DNA of 64,000 bases, from positions 1-64,000 of IMG/VR virus record IMGVR_UViG_3300020202_000001. One strand, given 5' to 3'. The notes below the pieces were generated by a model, which was not told the DNA's origin, did not search any database, and saw nothing but the letters and a program-made list of their open reading frames with translations. This document shows, in pieces, positions 1 to 7,200 of this stretch. This stretch comes from a virus. The translations under genes were made by a program, and so were the position numbers. Within the stretch, counting starts at the first letter, position 1; every line of letters starts with the position of its first letter.

Positions 1-2
1 CG

Positions 3-266
3 TGCGGGTGCGAGGTCGGGCCGCTGCACACGGACGTCGAGCACGACGAGGTGGGCGACGGGGAGGGCGGCGAGATCCCGATCGTCGTCTGCCCCGTGTG
101 CCGCGAGGTCGTGGCGTTTACACTGGAGCGGCTGACGGACCAACAGTGCAAGGAGGCGCTCGATGGGGCTGGCGAGGCAACACAAGCTGGACGAGCTGCG
201 GCGGCGGTTCAAGATGGCGGCCAAGCGGAAGCGCATGGCGGCCCGGGACACGTCCGTCTACCGTAA
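3..266 (+). CDS. C-terminal part of a zinc-ribbon-like protein (5' partial)
   Basis: The gene enters from the left edge in the frame that starts at base 3. The visible protein has a Cys-Gly-Cys near its start and a CPVC about 30 residues later, a paired-cysteine layout typical of small zinc ribbons. Nothing else identifies it. The last ~35 residues overlap the next gene and look like low-information sequence, but no earlier stop exists in this frame. A similar CPHC motif lies in the gene running off the right edge, so zinc-ribbon baseplate or tail proteins are one possibility. The function is unknown. Confidence 0.4.
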   Translation, partial: CGCEVGPLHTDVEHDEVGDGEGGEIPIVVCPVCREVVAFTLERLTDQQCKEALDGAGEATQAGRAAAAVQDGGQAEAHGGPGHVRLP

Positions 267-345
267 CGCCGACGACGAGATGCGTAAGGTCGAGCAGGAG
301 ATGCGGGAGTTCTTCCGCGGGCAGAAGAAGCAAGGAGGCAAGTGA
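163..345 (+). CDS. Small basic helical protein, unknown function
   Basis: This 60-residue protein is rich in Lys, Arg, Glu and Met, with heptad-like charged stretches that suggest one long amphipathic helix or coiled coil. The start is supported by AAGGAGG about 7 bases upstream. Its TGA overlaps the ATG of the following glycosyltransferase gene (TGATG), so the two are probably translationally coupled. No recognisable domain. Confidence 0.6.
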   Translation: MGLARQHKLDELRRRFKMAAKRKRMAARDTSVYRNADDEMRKVEQEMREFFRGQKKQGGK

Positions 346-1055
346 TGGCCGGCGAGCTGACCGTCGTGATGCTGAACTGGATGCGGCCGGAGAACGTCCG
401 CCGCTTCGTGCACTTCTACGCCATGCACGACGCCGTGGCCCAGGTGCTGGTGGGCGACAACAACCCGCACGCCGGCCCGAGGCCGCACAGCCTGAACCTG
501 GCGAACCACCTGCCGCCCGACGCAGCCGAGAAGATCGTCGTGGCGTCGTTCAGCCAGGACGTCGGCCTGCCGTCGCGGTTCGCCCTGGCCGCCATGGCAC
601 GCACGGACCACGTCCTGATCTGCGACGACGACATCGACCTCCCCGACGACACGGTCCGCCGGCTGCTCGCCGAGTTCCAGCGGAACAACGCCGGGGCCGT
701 GGGCCTGCACGGCCGCAAGCCGGCGGAGGACGGGCGGTACACGATCGACAACCACTACGGCCCGGTGCCGATCCTGCTGACGCGGGCCGTCGTCACCACG
801 CCCCGCGTCGCCGGCGAGGCGCTGTGGCAGAGCGTCCGCATGGCCCGAGCCCTCGGCGGCGTCCCGTTCGGCAACGGCGAGGACATCGTGATGAGCTACG
901 TCGCGATGCGGCAGGCGGGCCGCCCGAACATCGCCGTGAGGCTGCCGTACAAGAACGTGGGGTTCAACGACGCCAACGCGATCAGCGTCCGCTACCCCAA
1001 GCACGAGGAGCACCGATCGAAAGTAGTTCAATGGTGCCGCGAGCACGTTCTCTGA
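345..1055 (+). CDS. GT-A fold glycosyltransferase-like protein
   Basis: This 236-residue protein has the features of a small GT-A/GT2-type glycosyltransferase: an N-terminal beta strand followed by NW, a DDD metal/nucleotide-binding motif near residue 88 (CDDDIDLPD), and a late GNGEDI acidic motif near residue 182 of the kind that supplies the catalytic base. There is no signal peptide or membrane segment, so it should act in the cytoplasm on a nucleotide-sugar donor; the acceptor is unknown. ATG 345 is chosen over GTG 342 because it forms a TGATG overlap with the upstream gene and follows an AAGGAGG. It is one of three glycosyltransferase-like genes here (also at 6313 and 47758). They could decorate virion protein, phage DNA or host surface glycan. 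Confidence 0.7.
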   Translation: MAGELTVVMLNWMRPENVRRFVHFYAMHDAVAQVLVGDNNPHAGPRPHSLNLANHLPPDAAEKIVVASFSQDVGLPSRFALAAMARTDHVLICDDDIDLPDDTVRRLLAEFQRNNAGAVGLHGRKPAEDGRYTIDNHYGPVPILLTRAVVTTPRVAGEALWQSVRMARALGGVPFGNGEDIVMSYVAMRQAGRPNIAVRLPYKNVGFNDANAISVRYPKHEEHRSKVVQWCREHVL

Positions 1056-1061
1056 AGTTTC

Positions 1062-1090
1062 TTGACACGTCCCCCCATCGGGGGTAACTT
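1062..1090 (+). promoter_or_regulatory. Sigma70-like promoter with C5/G5 dyad spacer
   Basis: A perfect TTGACA (1062-1067), a 17-base spacer and TAACTT (1085-1090). The spacer carries a run of C, then AT, then CGGGGG, the dyad seen in other promoters of this window. It lies just after the glycosyltransferase stop and would drive the non-coding region that follows. Confidence 0.7.
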
Positions 1091-1096
1091 TCCTGA

Positions 1097-1356
1097 CGCT
1101 GGACGGGCATGGACGTGGAACGGGGCCAGGGATGGCCACTGGGGACAAGGATGTCACCACCGCGTCCGGCCGGTTCGGTGGGCGTTTTGACGGACGCCCT
1201 AAGAGCCGCAGAGGAGATGAGGTGTGCCGACGCAGCTCGACCCTGCGACGGGAGCCTCAACAAGAAACGGGGGCGGCCAGTGACTCCTTGGCCGCCCCTA
1301 CATTGAAATCTTCCCTCCACAGCCCGACCGGCTCACCCACGCGGTCGGGCTTCTTT
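1097..1356 (+). ncRNA. Candidate GGA-rich structured RNA (CsrB/RsmZ-like?)
   Basis: The 368 bases between genes (1056-1423) contain a promoter, no convincing ORF and a terminator. The predicted transcript has nine GGA triplets between 1101 and 1253 and several hairpins: GGCCA-GGGA-TGGCC (1124-1137), GAC-AAGGAT-GTC (1144-1155), GGGCGT/ACGCCC (1180-1199), CGCAG/CTGCG (1231-1247) and a 10-bp stem GGGGCGGCCA/TGGCCGCCCC (1270-1298). GGA in hairpin loops and linkers is the signature of CsrA-titrating RNAs, and a tandem CsrA is encoded at 11.2-11.7 kb. That function is inferred; it could instead be the long 5' leader of the 1424 gene with an attenuator. Confidence 0.5.
1321..1356 (+). terminator. 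Intrinsic terminator
   Basis: Nine-base-pair stem AGCCCGACC/GGTCGGGCT (1321-1329 with 1343-1351) followed by TTCTTT. Confidence 0.75.
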
Positions 1357-1408
1357 GTAACTGGAGGTTCTAACCCGCCCCGGCCCAGCCGGCACGGGGC
1401 ATACTCGT

Positions 1409-1420
1409 AGCAAGGAGGCT
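1409..1420 (+). promoter_or_regulatory. SD hairpin, AAGGAG hexaloop (weak stem)
   Basis: AGC-AAGGAG-GCT, a 3-bp version of the SD-in-hexaloop element, 4 bases before ATG 1424. Confidence 0.5.
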
Positions 1421-1423
1421 CAG

Positions 1424-3085
1424 ATGCCTGACCTTCGCCCGCCGCCCGGTTCCGACCTGTCCAAGCTCCGCAACCTCAAGGACACGCGCGTCGTCCTGCA
1501 GCGCGGGGCGACCTACCAGGCCTCCAGCGACTGGGGGCTCAAACGCAACGTCGAGGTCGTGGCCGAGGGGACCGGCGGCCCACGCCCGCGGGTCGACTTC
1601 CTCGACAGCGGTGCCGGCGTCCACCTCCTCGGCGCGCAGAACATTGCCGTCTCCGACGTCGCCCTGATCTGCGTCCACCCCCAGCCGTCCTCGGGCGGCG
1701 TCCGCTCGGTCAGCTCGAAGGACGTCCGCCTCACCCGCGTCGAGGTCGCCGGCTTCCGCAACGGCATGACCAGCGAGGGCAAGCCCGGCGAGCGCAGCTC
1801 GAACTTCACGGTCGAGCAGTGCTACGTCCACAACAACTTCAACGCCAAGCCGCCTACCGGCAGCCCGCACGGCGGCGGCCACAGCCAGGGCATCTTCACG
1901 AGCTACACGGACGGCCTCCGGCTCCTCCGCACGGTCTGGGACACCAACGGGTGGACGCCGGGCAAGGGGATCGCGACGCAGTTCAACCACAACGCCTACC
2001 TGAACGCCTCGTGCGGACCGGCCGAGGTGGTCGGCAACCTGTTCTACAACGGGGCGGCGACCGGCCTGCAGCACCGGTGCGGCGGGCCGAACTCGTACAA
2101 CCTGTTCCTCAACAACCCGATCGGCCTGACGTACGGCCTGGTCAACGGCGGCGGCCCGCTGTGCCAGGGCGGCGTCAGCGGCGACGTGCACCACCTCGTG
2201 TTCGTCGGCGGCCGGGACATCAACGGCAGCCCGCGCGGCAACGCGATGTCGTTCGCCAACTGCAAGCGGGTCCGCGTACGCGACGTGCTGATCGCCCACG
2301 CCCCGCAGGACAAGTTCCAGGCCGTTGCCCTCGAACGGTGCCGGATGGGTGCCGACAGCGAGTACCTGAACAAGCCGGGCGGCATCGACATCGGGATCGC
2401 CGACCTGGAGTTCGACCGGGTCTACGTCTGGGACTGGCCCAAGGGCGAGTGGATTCAGTCGATCGGCGGCCAGGACGTGAAGCGGCTGGTCAAGCCGCAG
2501 AGCTGGGCTCCGCCGAAGCGGCCCGACCTCCGCGAGTGGATCGAGGAGCGGGGCGTGCTCGCCAACGCCCGGGCGAGCTACGCGACGTTCGACGCCAAGC
2601 CGCTGATCGACCAGATGTTCGCCCTCGCCGGCGCTGGCCAGGCCCCGACGCCCACGCCGACCCCGCCGCCCCCGCCCACCCCGCAGCCGACCCCGCCGAG
2701 CGAGCCGCGGCTCGACCTGATCGCGGTCAAGCTCGACGGCAAGCCGGTCGGCCGGCTGCAGGGCTCGTCGCTGCACTCCCCGGTCGCGGTCAAGGCCGTG
2801 CCCGTGCTGCCGGGCGGCCGGGGCATCGACCGCGTGCACTTCAGCCTCGACAAGCTCGGGGACGAGAAGCCGCCGCTGCTGGAGAAGGAGGAGCGGACCC
2901 CGCCCTACGCCTTCCCCGGCGACACGGGCGGCGACCGGTTCACCAAGTTCCCGTGGACCAGCGGGGCGTACCGCATGGTCGCCCGGGGGTACGCCGGGAC
3001 CAAGGAGGTCGTCAAGCAGGTGGCGGAGTTCAGCGTCTGCACCGACGAGGAGGTCGCGGCCGCGCTGGCGGCGAAGGACGACTAG
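1424..3085 (+). CDS. Parallel beta-helix protein, candidate tail spike or surface depolymerase
   Basis: This 553-residue protein has an N-terminal two thirds (about 20-340) made of repeating short strands with Asn, Gly, Val and Asp at regular spacing, the look of a right-handed parallel beta-helix of the pectate-lyase/tailspike class. A Pro/Thr linker follows (about 406-427), then a ~120-residue C-terminal domain rich in beta strand that may be Ig-like. Such helices bind or cleave polysaccharide; no catalytic residue set can be assigned here. There is no signal peptide, which fits a virion protein better than a secreted enzyme. The gene is preceded by a terminator and by an SD in a small hairpin. 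Tail fibre or spike is the most likely role, by inference. Confidence 0.6.
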   Translation: MPDLRPPPGSDLSKLRNLKDTRVVLQRGATYQASSDWGLKRNVEVVAEGTGGPRPRVDFLDSGAGVHLLGAQNIAVSDVALICVHPQPSSGGVRSVSSKDVRLTRVEVAGFRNGMTSEGKPGERSSNFTVEQCYVHNNFNAKPPTGSPHGGGHSQGIFTSYTDGLRLLRTVWDTNGWTPGKGIATQFNHNAYLNASCGPAEVVGNLFYNGAATGLQHRCGGPNSYNLFLNNPIGLTYGLVNGGGPLCQGGVSGDVHHLVFVGGRDINGSPRGNAMSFANCKRVRVRDVLIAHAPQDKFQAVALERCRMGADSEYLNKPGGIDIGIADLEFDRVYVWDWPKGEWIQSIGGQDVKRLVKPQSWAPPKRPDLREWIEERGVLANARASYATFDAKPLIDQMFALAGAGQAPTPTPTPPPPPTPQPTPPSEPRLDLIAVKLDGKPVGRLQGSSLHSPVAVKAVPVLPGGRGIDRVHFSLDKLGDEKPPLLEKEERTPPYAFPGDTGGDRFTKFPWTSGAYRMVARGYAGTKEVVKQVAEFSVCTDEEVAAALAAKDD

Positions 3086-3153
3086 GGGTAGCATTTATGG
3101 TCTCATGCGGTTTCGGGCCGCCCGCAACCCCACAGCGGCCCAGTCCAGCGTTT

Positions 3154-3169
3154 CGTGAAAGGAGTCACG
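3154..3169 (+). promoter_or_regulatory. SD hairpin CGTGA-AAGGAG-TCACG
   Basis: Perfect 5-bp stem presenting the Shine-Dalgarno as an AAGGAG hexaloop, 4 bases before ATG 3174. The loop fits the CsrA/RsmE ANGGAN rule, although the closing pair is A-T rather than C-G. Confidence 0.75.
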
Positions 3170-3173
3170 CACC

Positions 3174-3581
3174 ATGCGGACTTTCCGTTCCCGGTTCTCG
3201 GCCCTCGTGGCCGTCGCGTTCCTGTCCTCGCTCCTGCTCGGCCTGACCGGCTGCGGCGGGAAGAACATCAACACCGCCAACACCGGCGGCACGCTGACCG
3301 GCGTCGTCGACCGGCACGACAAGTACGTGCAGGCCGACCCCAACGTCGACCAGGCCGAGGCCCTCGCCGACTCGGCGGTGCTCAGGCAGGCGTGGCAGGC
3401 GGAAAGCGTACCGGCCAACGCGATCGAGGCCCCCTTAAACCGCGTCGCCGACCGGCACGACGGGTACGTCCAGTCGGACGGGACCCTGCCGCCCTACAAG
3501 CAACGCGCGAACCTACGCGACACCGCGATCCTGCGGGAGCTGCTGAAGGTCGGGAGGGCGACACCCGCCACCAACCCCTAA
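3174..3581 (+). CDS. Predicted lipoprotein with an internal tandem repeat
   Basis: The 135-residue product has a basic N-terminus, a hydrophobic core and a lipobox (LTGC, Cys27), so it should be lipid-modified and anchored in the envelope. The mature part contains two related units beginning VVDRHDKYVQAD (about residue 43) and VADRHDGYVQSD (about residue 91), each followed by a helical stretch ending LRQA or LREL, so it arose by internal duplication. Phage lipoproteins act in lysis (o-spanin), superinfection exclusion or receptor masking; nothing here chooses between them, and the size is large for an o-spanin. Its ribosome site sits in a CsrA-type hairpin. Confidence 0.7.
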   Translation: MRTFRSRFSALVAVAFLSSLLLGLTGCGGKNINTANTGGTLTGVVDRHDKYVQADPNVDQAEALADSAVLRQAWQAESVPANAIEAPLNRVADRHDGYVQSDGTLPPYKQRANLRDTAILRELLKVGRATPATNP

Positions 3582-3640
3582 CGGCCGTCGCCCCGTAGCG
3601 GCGGCCCGCACCGCGTCCACGGACGGACGCACGAGACGAC

Positions 3641-3656
3641 GTGACAAGGAGGTCAC
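3641..3656 (+). promoter_or_regulatory. SD hairpin GTGAC-AAGGAG-GTCAC
   Basis: Perfect 5-bp stem with an AAGGAG hexaloop closed by C-G (CANGGANG), 3 bases before the GTG start at 3660. Confidence 0.75.
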
Positions 3657-3659
3657 CCA

Positions 3660-3983
3660 GTGCCCAACCCCGAGAACGACAACCTCAAGCAGCAGGCGAC
3701 GCAGGCCCTCGTCGAGAGCCTGAACGACCTGATCGTCGGTGCCCGGTCCGACCTGCAGAACTTCGCCCAGGCGATCATCGCCGACTCGGTCGACGCGGCG
3801 GCGGCCGGCGACCAGGAGACGTTGGCCCAGCTCCGCAACCAGACGAAGTCCCTCATGGAACTGAACCGCCTCCGGGCGGTACACGGTGCCGAGCGGACGA
3901 TCTTCCGGCTGGTGGGGCTGGCCCTGAACCTGGTCCTGAAGTTCGTGGTCCCGATCCCCCTCACCGGCGTCCAGCAGATCTAA
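3660..3983 (+). CDS. Small helical protein with C-terminal membrane segment
   Basis: A 107-residue protein from a GTG start that follows an SD hairpin. Residues 1-80 are predicted helical and charged; residues about 84-102 (VGLALNLVLKFVVPIPL) are hydrophobic and could be a tail anchor. It sits directly upstream of a strong terminator and downstream of the lipoprotein gene, so the pair may act together in the envelope. No family recognised. Confidence 0.6.
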   Translation: MPNPENDNLKQQATQALVESLNDLIVGARSDLQNFAQAIIADSVDAAAAGDQETLAQLRNQTKSLMELNRLRAVHGAERTIFRLVGLALNLVLKFVVPIPLTGVQQI

Positions 3984-4014
3984 CCCACCTGCTGATCCCA
4001 CGACGCCACCGCCC

Positions 4015-4050
4015 AGAGCCCCCGGTCCGCCGCCGGGGGCTCTTTGTTTT
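4015..4050 (+). terminator. Strong intrinsic terminator
   Basis: Eleven-base-pair stem AGAGCCCCCGG/CCGGGGGCTCT (4015-4025 with 4033-4043) followed by TTTGTTTT. Confidence 0.85.
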
Positions 4051-4057
4051 CCCTCGG

Positions 4058-4079
4058 ATCTCAAAACCGGTTTTTGGGA
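4058..4079. repeat. Dispersed AAAACCGGTTTT palindrome, copy 1
   Basis: TCTCAAAACCGGTTTTTGGG, in the reverse orientation of the consensus, between a terminator and the next gene. A C/G dyad (ACCCGATCGGGG, 4091-4102) follows. Confidence 0.85.
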
Positions 4080-4208
4080 CTTTGCCGTAGACCCGATCGG
4101 GGGATGGTGGTTAAGATGGCCTCGCTCGAAGGAGTGTCACGGCACGGATGCCCCGCCCGCGTTGGGCGGTAAACAAGGACTTCTCTTGACCGTACCAGGC
4201 CCGCAATC

Positions 4209-4448
4209 ATGTTCTCAGTGGCCGCGAAAGTTCGGCCCTACTGCCCGGACGAGCACATCACCGCTCGCCAGCTCCGGGGGTTAGGCTTCTACCTCTCCGA
4301 GATGATCCCGGACGAGGCCTTCGTGCGCCGGGTGGCCGTGGGGTTGAACGACGACGAGGAGCTGGACGACGGCTCCTCGACCCTCGGCCTCCGGGTGGAC
4401 GAGCCGTTCGCAGTCGCGAGTGAGCTGGAGCTGGCAGCCGTGGCATAA
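4209..4448 (+). CDS. Hypothetical acidic protein
   Basis: 79 residues with an acidic DDDEELDDG stretch. No clear Shine-Dalgarno precedes the ATG and codon choice is less GC3-extreme than in neighbours, so the start is uncertain. The 225 bases upstream (3984-4208) hold a terminator, a palindrome and a C/G dyad. Confidence 0.45.
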   Translation: MFSVAAKVRPYCPDEHITARQLRGLGFYLSEMIPDEAFVRRVAVGLNDDEELDDGSSTLGLRVDEPFAVASELELAAVA

Positions 4449-4458
4449 TGCCCTCGAC

Positions 4459-4474
4459 GTGCAAAGGAGTGCAC
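4459..4474 (+). promoter_or_regulatory. SD hairpin GTGCA-AAGGAG-TGCAC
   Basis: Perfect 5-bp stem with AAGGAG hexaloop, 3 bases before ATG 4478. This element decides the start over the upstream ATG 4448. Confidence 0.75.
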
Positions 4475-4477
4475 ACC

Positions 4478-4888
4478 ATGAACCGCATCGGCTTCCTCTT
4501 CCGTTCCCTGCTCGCCCTGGTCGTCTCCCTGTTCCGCGTCTCGCGACGGCGGTACCGGGCCGCCCGCGCGAGCTGGTTCCCCCGCCAGCGGCCCGCGAAC
4601 GCCTACGCCAAGCCGCTCCAGACCTGTAAGGACATCGCCCGGATCACGGCGACGGCGATGCGGCAGAACCGCAGCGCCAACATCGTCGTCGACGCCGGCG
4701 GGTACGTGTACGAGTCGGACGTGACCATCCCGCAGGGGAAGGGTTACATGCCGCTCGAAGGCGTGCTCGTCGACGACTCGGCCTACTACGTCGGGGCCAA
4801 GTTCGACGTGCGGCACGACGGCCGCAAGAGCGTGGTCAACCTGGGCCGGTCTCGGCCCGCCACGCTGAAGACGCTCACCGCCGCCTGA
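4478..4888 (+). CDS. Membrane-anchored hypothetical protein
   Basis: 136 residues. The N-terminus (IGFLFRSLLALVVSLFRV) is one hydrophobic segment followed by an Arg-rich stretch, typical of a single N-in membrane anchor. The remainder is a small soluble domain with YVYESDVTIP and YYVGAKFDVRHDG beta-like segments. The start follows the SD hairpin rather than the ATG 30 bases upstream. No family recognised. Confidence 0.6.
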   Translation: MNRIGFLFRSLLALVVSLFRVSRRRYRAARASWFPRQRPANAYAKPLQTCKDIARITATAMRQNRSANIVVDAGGYVYESDVTIPQGKGYMPLEGVLVDDSAYYVGAKFDVRHDGRKSVVNLGRSRPATLKTLTAA

Positions 4889-4922
4889 AGACGCGGCCGG
4901 CTGACACACAGAGACCAGCGGG

Positions 4923-4953
4923 GACGGCCGTCGCGCGTGCGGCGGCCGTCTTC
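4923..4953 (+). terminator. Probable terminator hairpin
   Basis: GACGGCCG/CGGCCGTC stem (4923-4930 with 4943-4950) followed by TTC only, so a weak intrinsic terminator. Confidence 0.5.
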
Positions 4954-4970
4954 GCGTCACGAGGAGACGC
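4954..4970 (+). promoter_or_regulatory. SD hairpin variant, heptaloop
   Basis: GCGTC-ACGAGGA-GACGC: 5-bp stem, 7-base loop containing the AGGA of the Shine-Dalgarno. A relative of the hexaloop elements that does not fit ANGGAN exactly. Confidence 0.55.
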
Positions 4971-4971
4971 C

Positions 4972-5202
4972 ATGGAAGAGAGCACGGACAACAAGACGTT
5001 CGCCACCGAGGTGAAGGACCACGTCCACACGATCACGGTCCACGGGGCCGACGACAGCCTCCAGTGGGCCGTGGCCGACAAGGGGGCCAAGGCACCGGTC
5101 GCGGTGACCCGCTCGGGCTCGACCCTGACCGCCACGACCCGCGACGAGGCCACCGCCGCCGAGATCCAGGCCTTGCTGAAGGCTGCCGGGTACCGCGGGT
5201 AG
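4972..5202 (+). CDS. Hypothetical small protein
   Basis: 76 residues with a beta-rich pattern (HTITVHGADDSLQWAV, PVAVTRSGSTLTATT) and a helical end. The ATG is 1 base after an SD hairpin variant. No family recognised. Confidence 0.55.
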   Translation: MEESTDNKTFATEVKDHVHTITVHGADDSLQWAVADKGAKAPVAVTRSGSTLTATTRDEATAAEIQALLKAAGYRG

Positions 5203-5211
5203 GCCGTTTCC

Positions 5212-5240
5212 TTGCCCGTTATCCCCCGTTCGGGTACTGT
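5212..5240 (+). promoter_or_regulatory. Sigma70-like promoter with dyad spacer
   Basis: TTGCCC (5212-5217), 17-base spacer containing CCCCCGTTCGGG, TACTGT (5235-5240), 22 bases before the Tat-signal gene at 5263. Confidence 0.65.
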
Positions 5241-5262
5241 CTTGCGTCAAAGGAGACCCCCG

Positions 5263-6309
5263 ATGAACTCACGACGCGACTTCCTCCGAACGGCCGTGGC
5301 GGCCGGGACTGCAGCCTTGGTCCCGGCCGCCGCTTTCGGGCACGTCCAGAAGCGAACCGTGCTCAACAAGGAGTGGGCGGTCACGCTCGCCCCCGAGCTG
5401 CCGCCCAACCCGTTCGTCATCACGACGGACTTCGGCCGCAACACGACCTTCAGCCTCGACGACGCGAAGCTCTCCGGCCTGTGCGTCCAGTCGGTGACCG
5501 CCTTTCACCACCGGGCCAACGGCCCCGGGCGTGACGACGAGTACCACGTCACGATCGACGCGATCTACGTCACCCCGCCCAAGACCAAGCCCAAGCGGGA
5601 GCCGGTCACCCGCACGGTCATCCTGGCCCGCGCCGACATCGCCAAGGCCGAGCGCGGCCTGACGCCGCGGATCTCGCGGCTGGAGTGCTACGACGTCGTG
5701 AAGTGGATGCGGCACCCGGACCTCGACATCACCCAGCCGGTCGTCCCCCAGGTGCTCAAGTACCTGCACCGCGTCACCGACATTCACTGGGCCGCCTACA
5801 ACGACATCTTCGAGCAGGCCCCGATCGAGCCGACGTACGCCGGCCACGCGATCGTCGACCCCGTCGTCGGCAAGGTGCCGATGCTGGCGGACGGCACGAA
5901 GCTCCCGCTCCGGGTCATCTCGACCAACCGCGACGACTTCAGCTGCGTCCACAAGGTGACGCTGTGCGGCGTGGCGACCGTGAAGTTCGCCGTCGACATC
6001 GAGGCGGACTACTGGAAGGCCCTGCCGGTCGGCCGGCACACGTTCAAGAGCTTCCGGCTGGCCGTCCACGAGGACGGCTTCCTGCACGTCTTCAGCGAGC
6101 CCGAGGGCGAGGCCGACCCCAAGCTGTTCAGCTTCGGGCTGCCGGCGACCTACGGCCCGCCGCTGCGGTACATCACCCCGCGCGTCGACGTCAACCCGGA
6201 CACGGTGGCCAAGATCAGGTCGATGTTCCAGGAGAGCCGCAAGGGCGACTGGCACGTCATGCCGTACCCGGTCGAGTACCAGCCCCTGACGCCCACGATC
6301 GGAGGCTGA
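5263..6309 (+). CDS. Tat-exported protein of unknown function
   Basis: The 348-residue protein opens with a textbook twin-arginine signal (SRRDFLRT, then an Ala-rich hydrophobic core and a likely cleavage near AAAFG), so it should be exported folded through the host Tat system. The mature part is a mixed alpha/beta soluble domain without a motif I recognise; no cofactor-binding residues stand out. ATG 5263 is chosen over the TTG at 5212 because AAGGAG lies 9 bases upstream and the signal starts exactly there. It has its own promoter and is followed 3 bases later by a glycosyltransferase gene. Tat substrates are unusual in phages, so a host-derived periplasmic protein is plausible. Confidence 0.7.
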   Translation: MNSRRDFLRTAVAAGTAALVPAAAFGHVQKRTVLNKEWAVTLAPELPPNPFVITTDFGRNTTFSLDDAKLSGLCVQSVTAFHHRANGPGRDDEYHVTIDAIYVTPPKTKPKREPVTRTVILARADIAKAERGLTPRISRLECYDVVKWMRHPDLDITQPVVPQVLKYLHRVTDIHWAAYNDIFEQAPIEPTYAGHAIVDPVVGKVPMLADGTKLPLRVISTNRDDFSCVHKVTLCGVATVKFAVDIEADYWKALPVGRHTFKSFRLAVHEDGFLHVFSEPEGEADPKLFSFGLPATYGPPLRYITPRVDVNPDTVAKIRSMFQESRKGDWHVMPYPVEYQPLTPTIGG

Positions 6310-6312
6310 CCC

Positions 6313-7200
6313 GTGACGACGCTGCCCGTCATCGGCGTGATGCTGACGCAGCCGTCCCGCGAGGGCCTGGCGGTGCGGGCGATCACTGACTTCGTCAACC
6401 AGACGGTCCCCCGCAAGTCGCTGTACGTCTACACGACGGACCACGACTACGCGATCCGCCTGATGAACCGGTTCATGCCGCAGCTCGGCACCGTGTTCGT
6501 CGTCGCGGCCCGCCCGGGCTCGACCCCGCAGGACATGCTGCGGGCCGGGCTCTCGCAGGCCCGGGAGACGATGGGGTACGTCGCCCTCTGGGACGACGAC
6601 ATCCGCCACCACCCGGGCCGGCTGGAGCGGCAGACCGTCCAGACGGACGACGCGAACCGCCCCAGCCTGCTCAGCTCCGGCGTCTGGCACTTCTTCGACA
6701 GCGACGAGCTGTTCGTGTACCGCCTCGACAAGCGGCACGAGCCGCTGAAGGTGCGGCTGGTCGGCTCCACGCTCGTCTGCCGGGCCGAGCGGGTGACGGA
6801 CGACCTGATCCCGGTGAAGTACACTGGCAGCCCGACGCACGCCCTCGGCATGTCGGTCGTGCAGCGGTACGACGCCGTGCGGCCCACGGACGAGTGGTGG
6901 TGGATGGTGTTCGGCGTCCGCGGCGACAACGCGGGCGGTTACGAGTTTCACAGGAAGTGGGCCACGAACAAGGACCGGTGCCCTAGCGCCGCGTGGCTCC
7001 GAGAGAACCAGGTACTCCTGCGGCACTGGCTCGGTCAGTACGCGTGGGACGTTCCCAGGCTGGACGTCTGTGGCCAGGACGGCGTGGCGTTCCAGTTCGA
7101 GCCGCCCACGCTGTGGGGTCCAGAGGTGCCGCCGGTCGGCGAGCCCGAGGGCTTCGAGCGCGTGCGGGAAGTGCTGCAAGAGGAAACCAACAATGGCTAA
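6313..7200 (+). CDS. Glycosyltransferase family 2-like protein
   Basis: A 295-residue protein from GTG, with GGAGG about 10 bases upstream. It has the GT-A layout: an N-terminal PVIGVMLTQPSREG nucleotide-binding strand-loop, a central WDDDI metal-binding motif near residue 97, and a C-terminal acidic/aromatic region (WWWMVFGVRGDN) that may form the acceptor site. No membrane segment. It overlaps the next gene by 8 bases. Donor and acceptor are unknown. The position between a Tat-exported protein and an HTH protein does not clarify whether it modifies host surface or phage components. Confidence 0.65.
   Translation: MTTLPVIGVMLTQPSREGLAVRAITDFVNQTVPRKSLYVYTTDHDYAIRLMNRFMPQLGTVFVVAARPGSTPQDMLRAGLSQARETMGYVALWDDDIRHHPGRLERQTVQTDDANRPSLLSSGVWHFFDSDELFVYRLDKRHEPLKVRLVGSTLVCRAERVTDDLIPVKYTGSPTHALGMSVVQRYDAVRPTDEWWWMVFGVRGDNAGGYEFHRKWATNKDRCPSAAWLRENQVLLRHWLGQYAWDVPRLDVCGQDGVAFQFEPPTLWGPEVPPVGEPEGFERVREVLQEETNNG

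Noticed and set aside
2-1087. Long + strand frame covering the first kilobase
   Set aside because: Extremely Arg/Pro/Gly-rich and overlapping the glycosyltransferase gene, which has real motifs and a ribosome site.
4148-4189. 13-codon ORF after AAGGAG near 4.13 kb
   Set aside because: The SD is 15 bases away and the peptide has no features. A leader peptide cannot be excluded, but there is no positive evidence.
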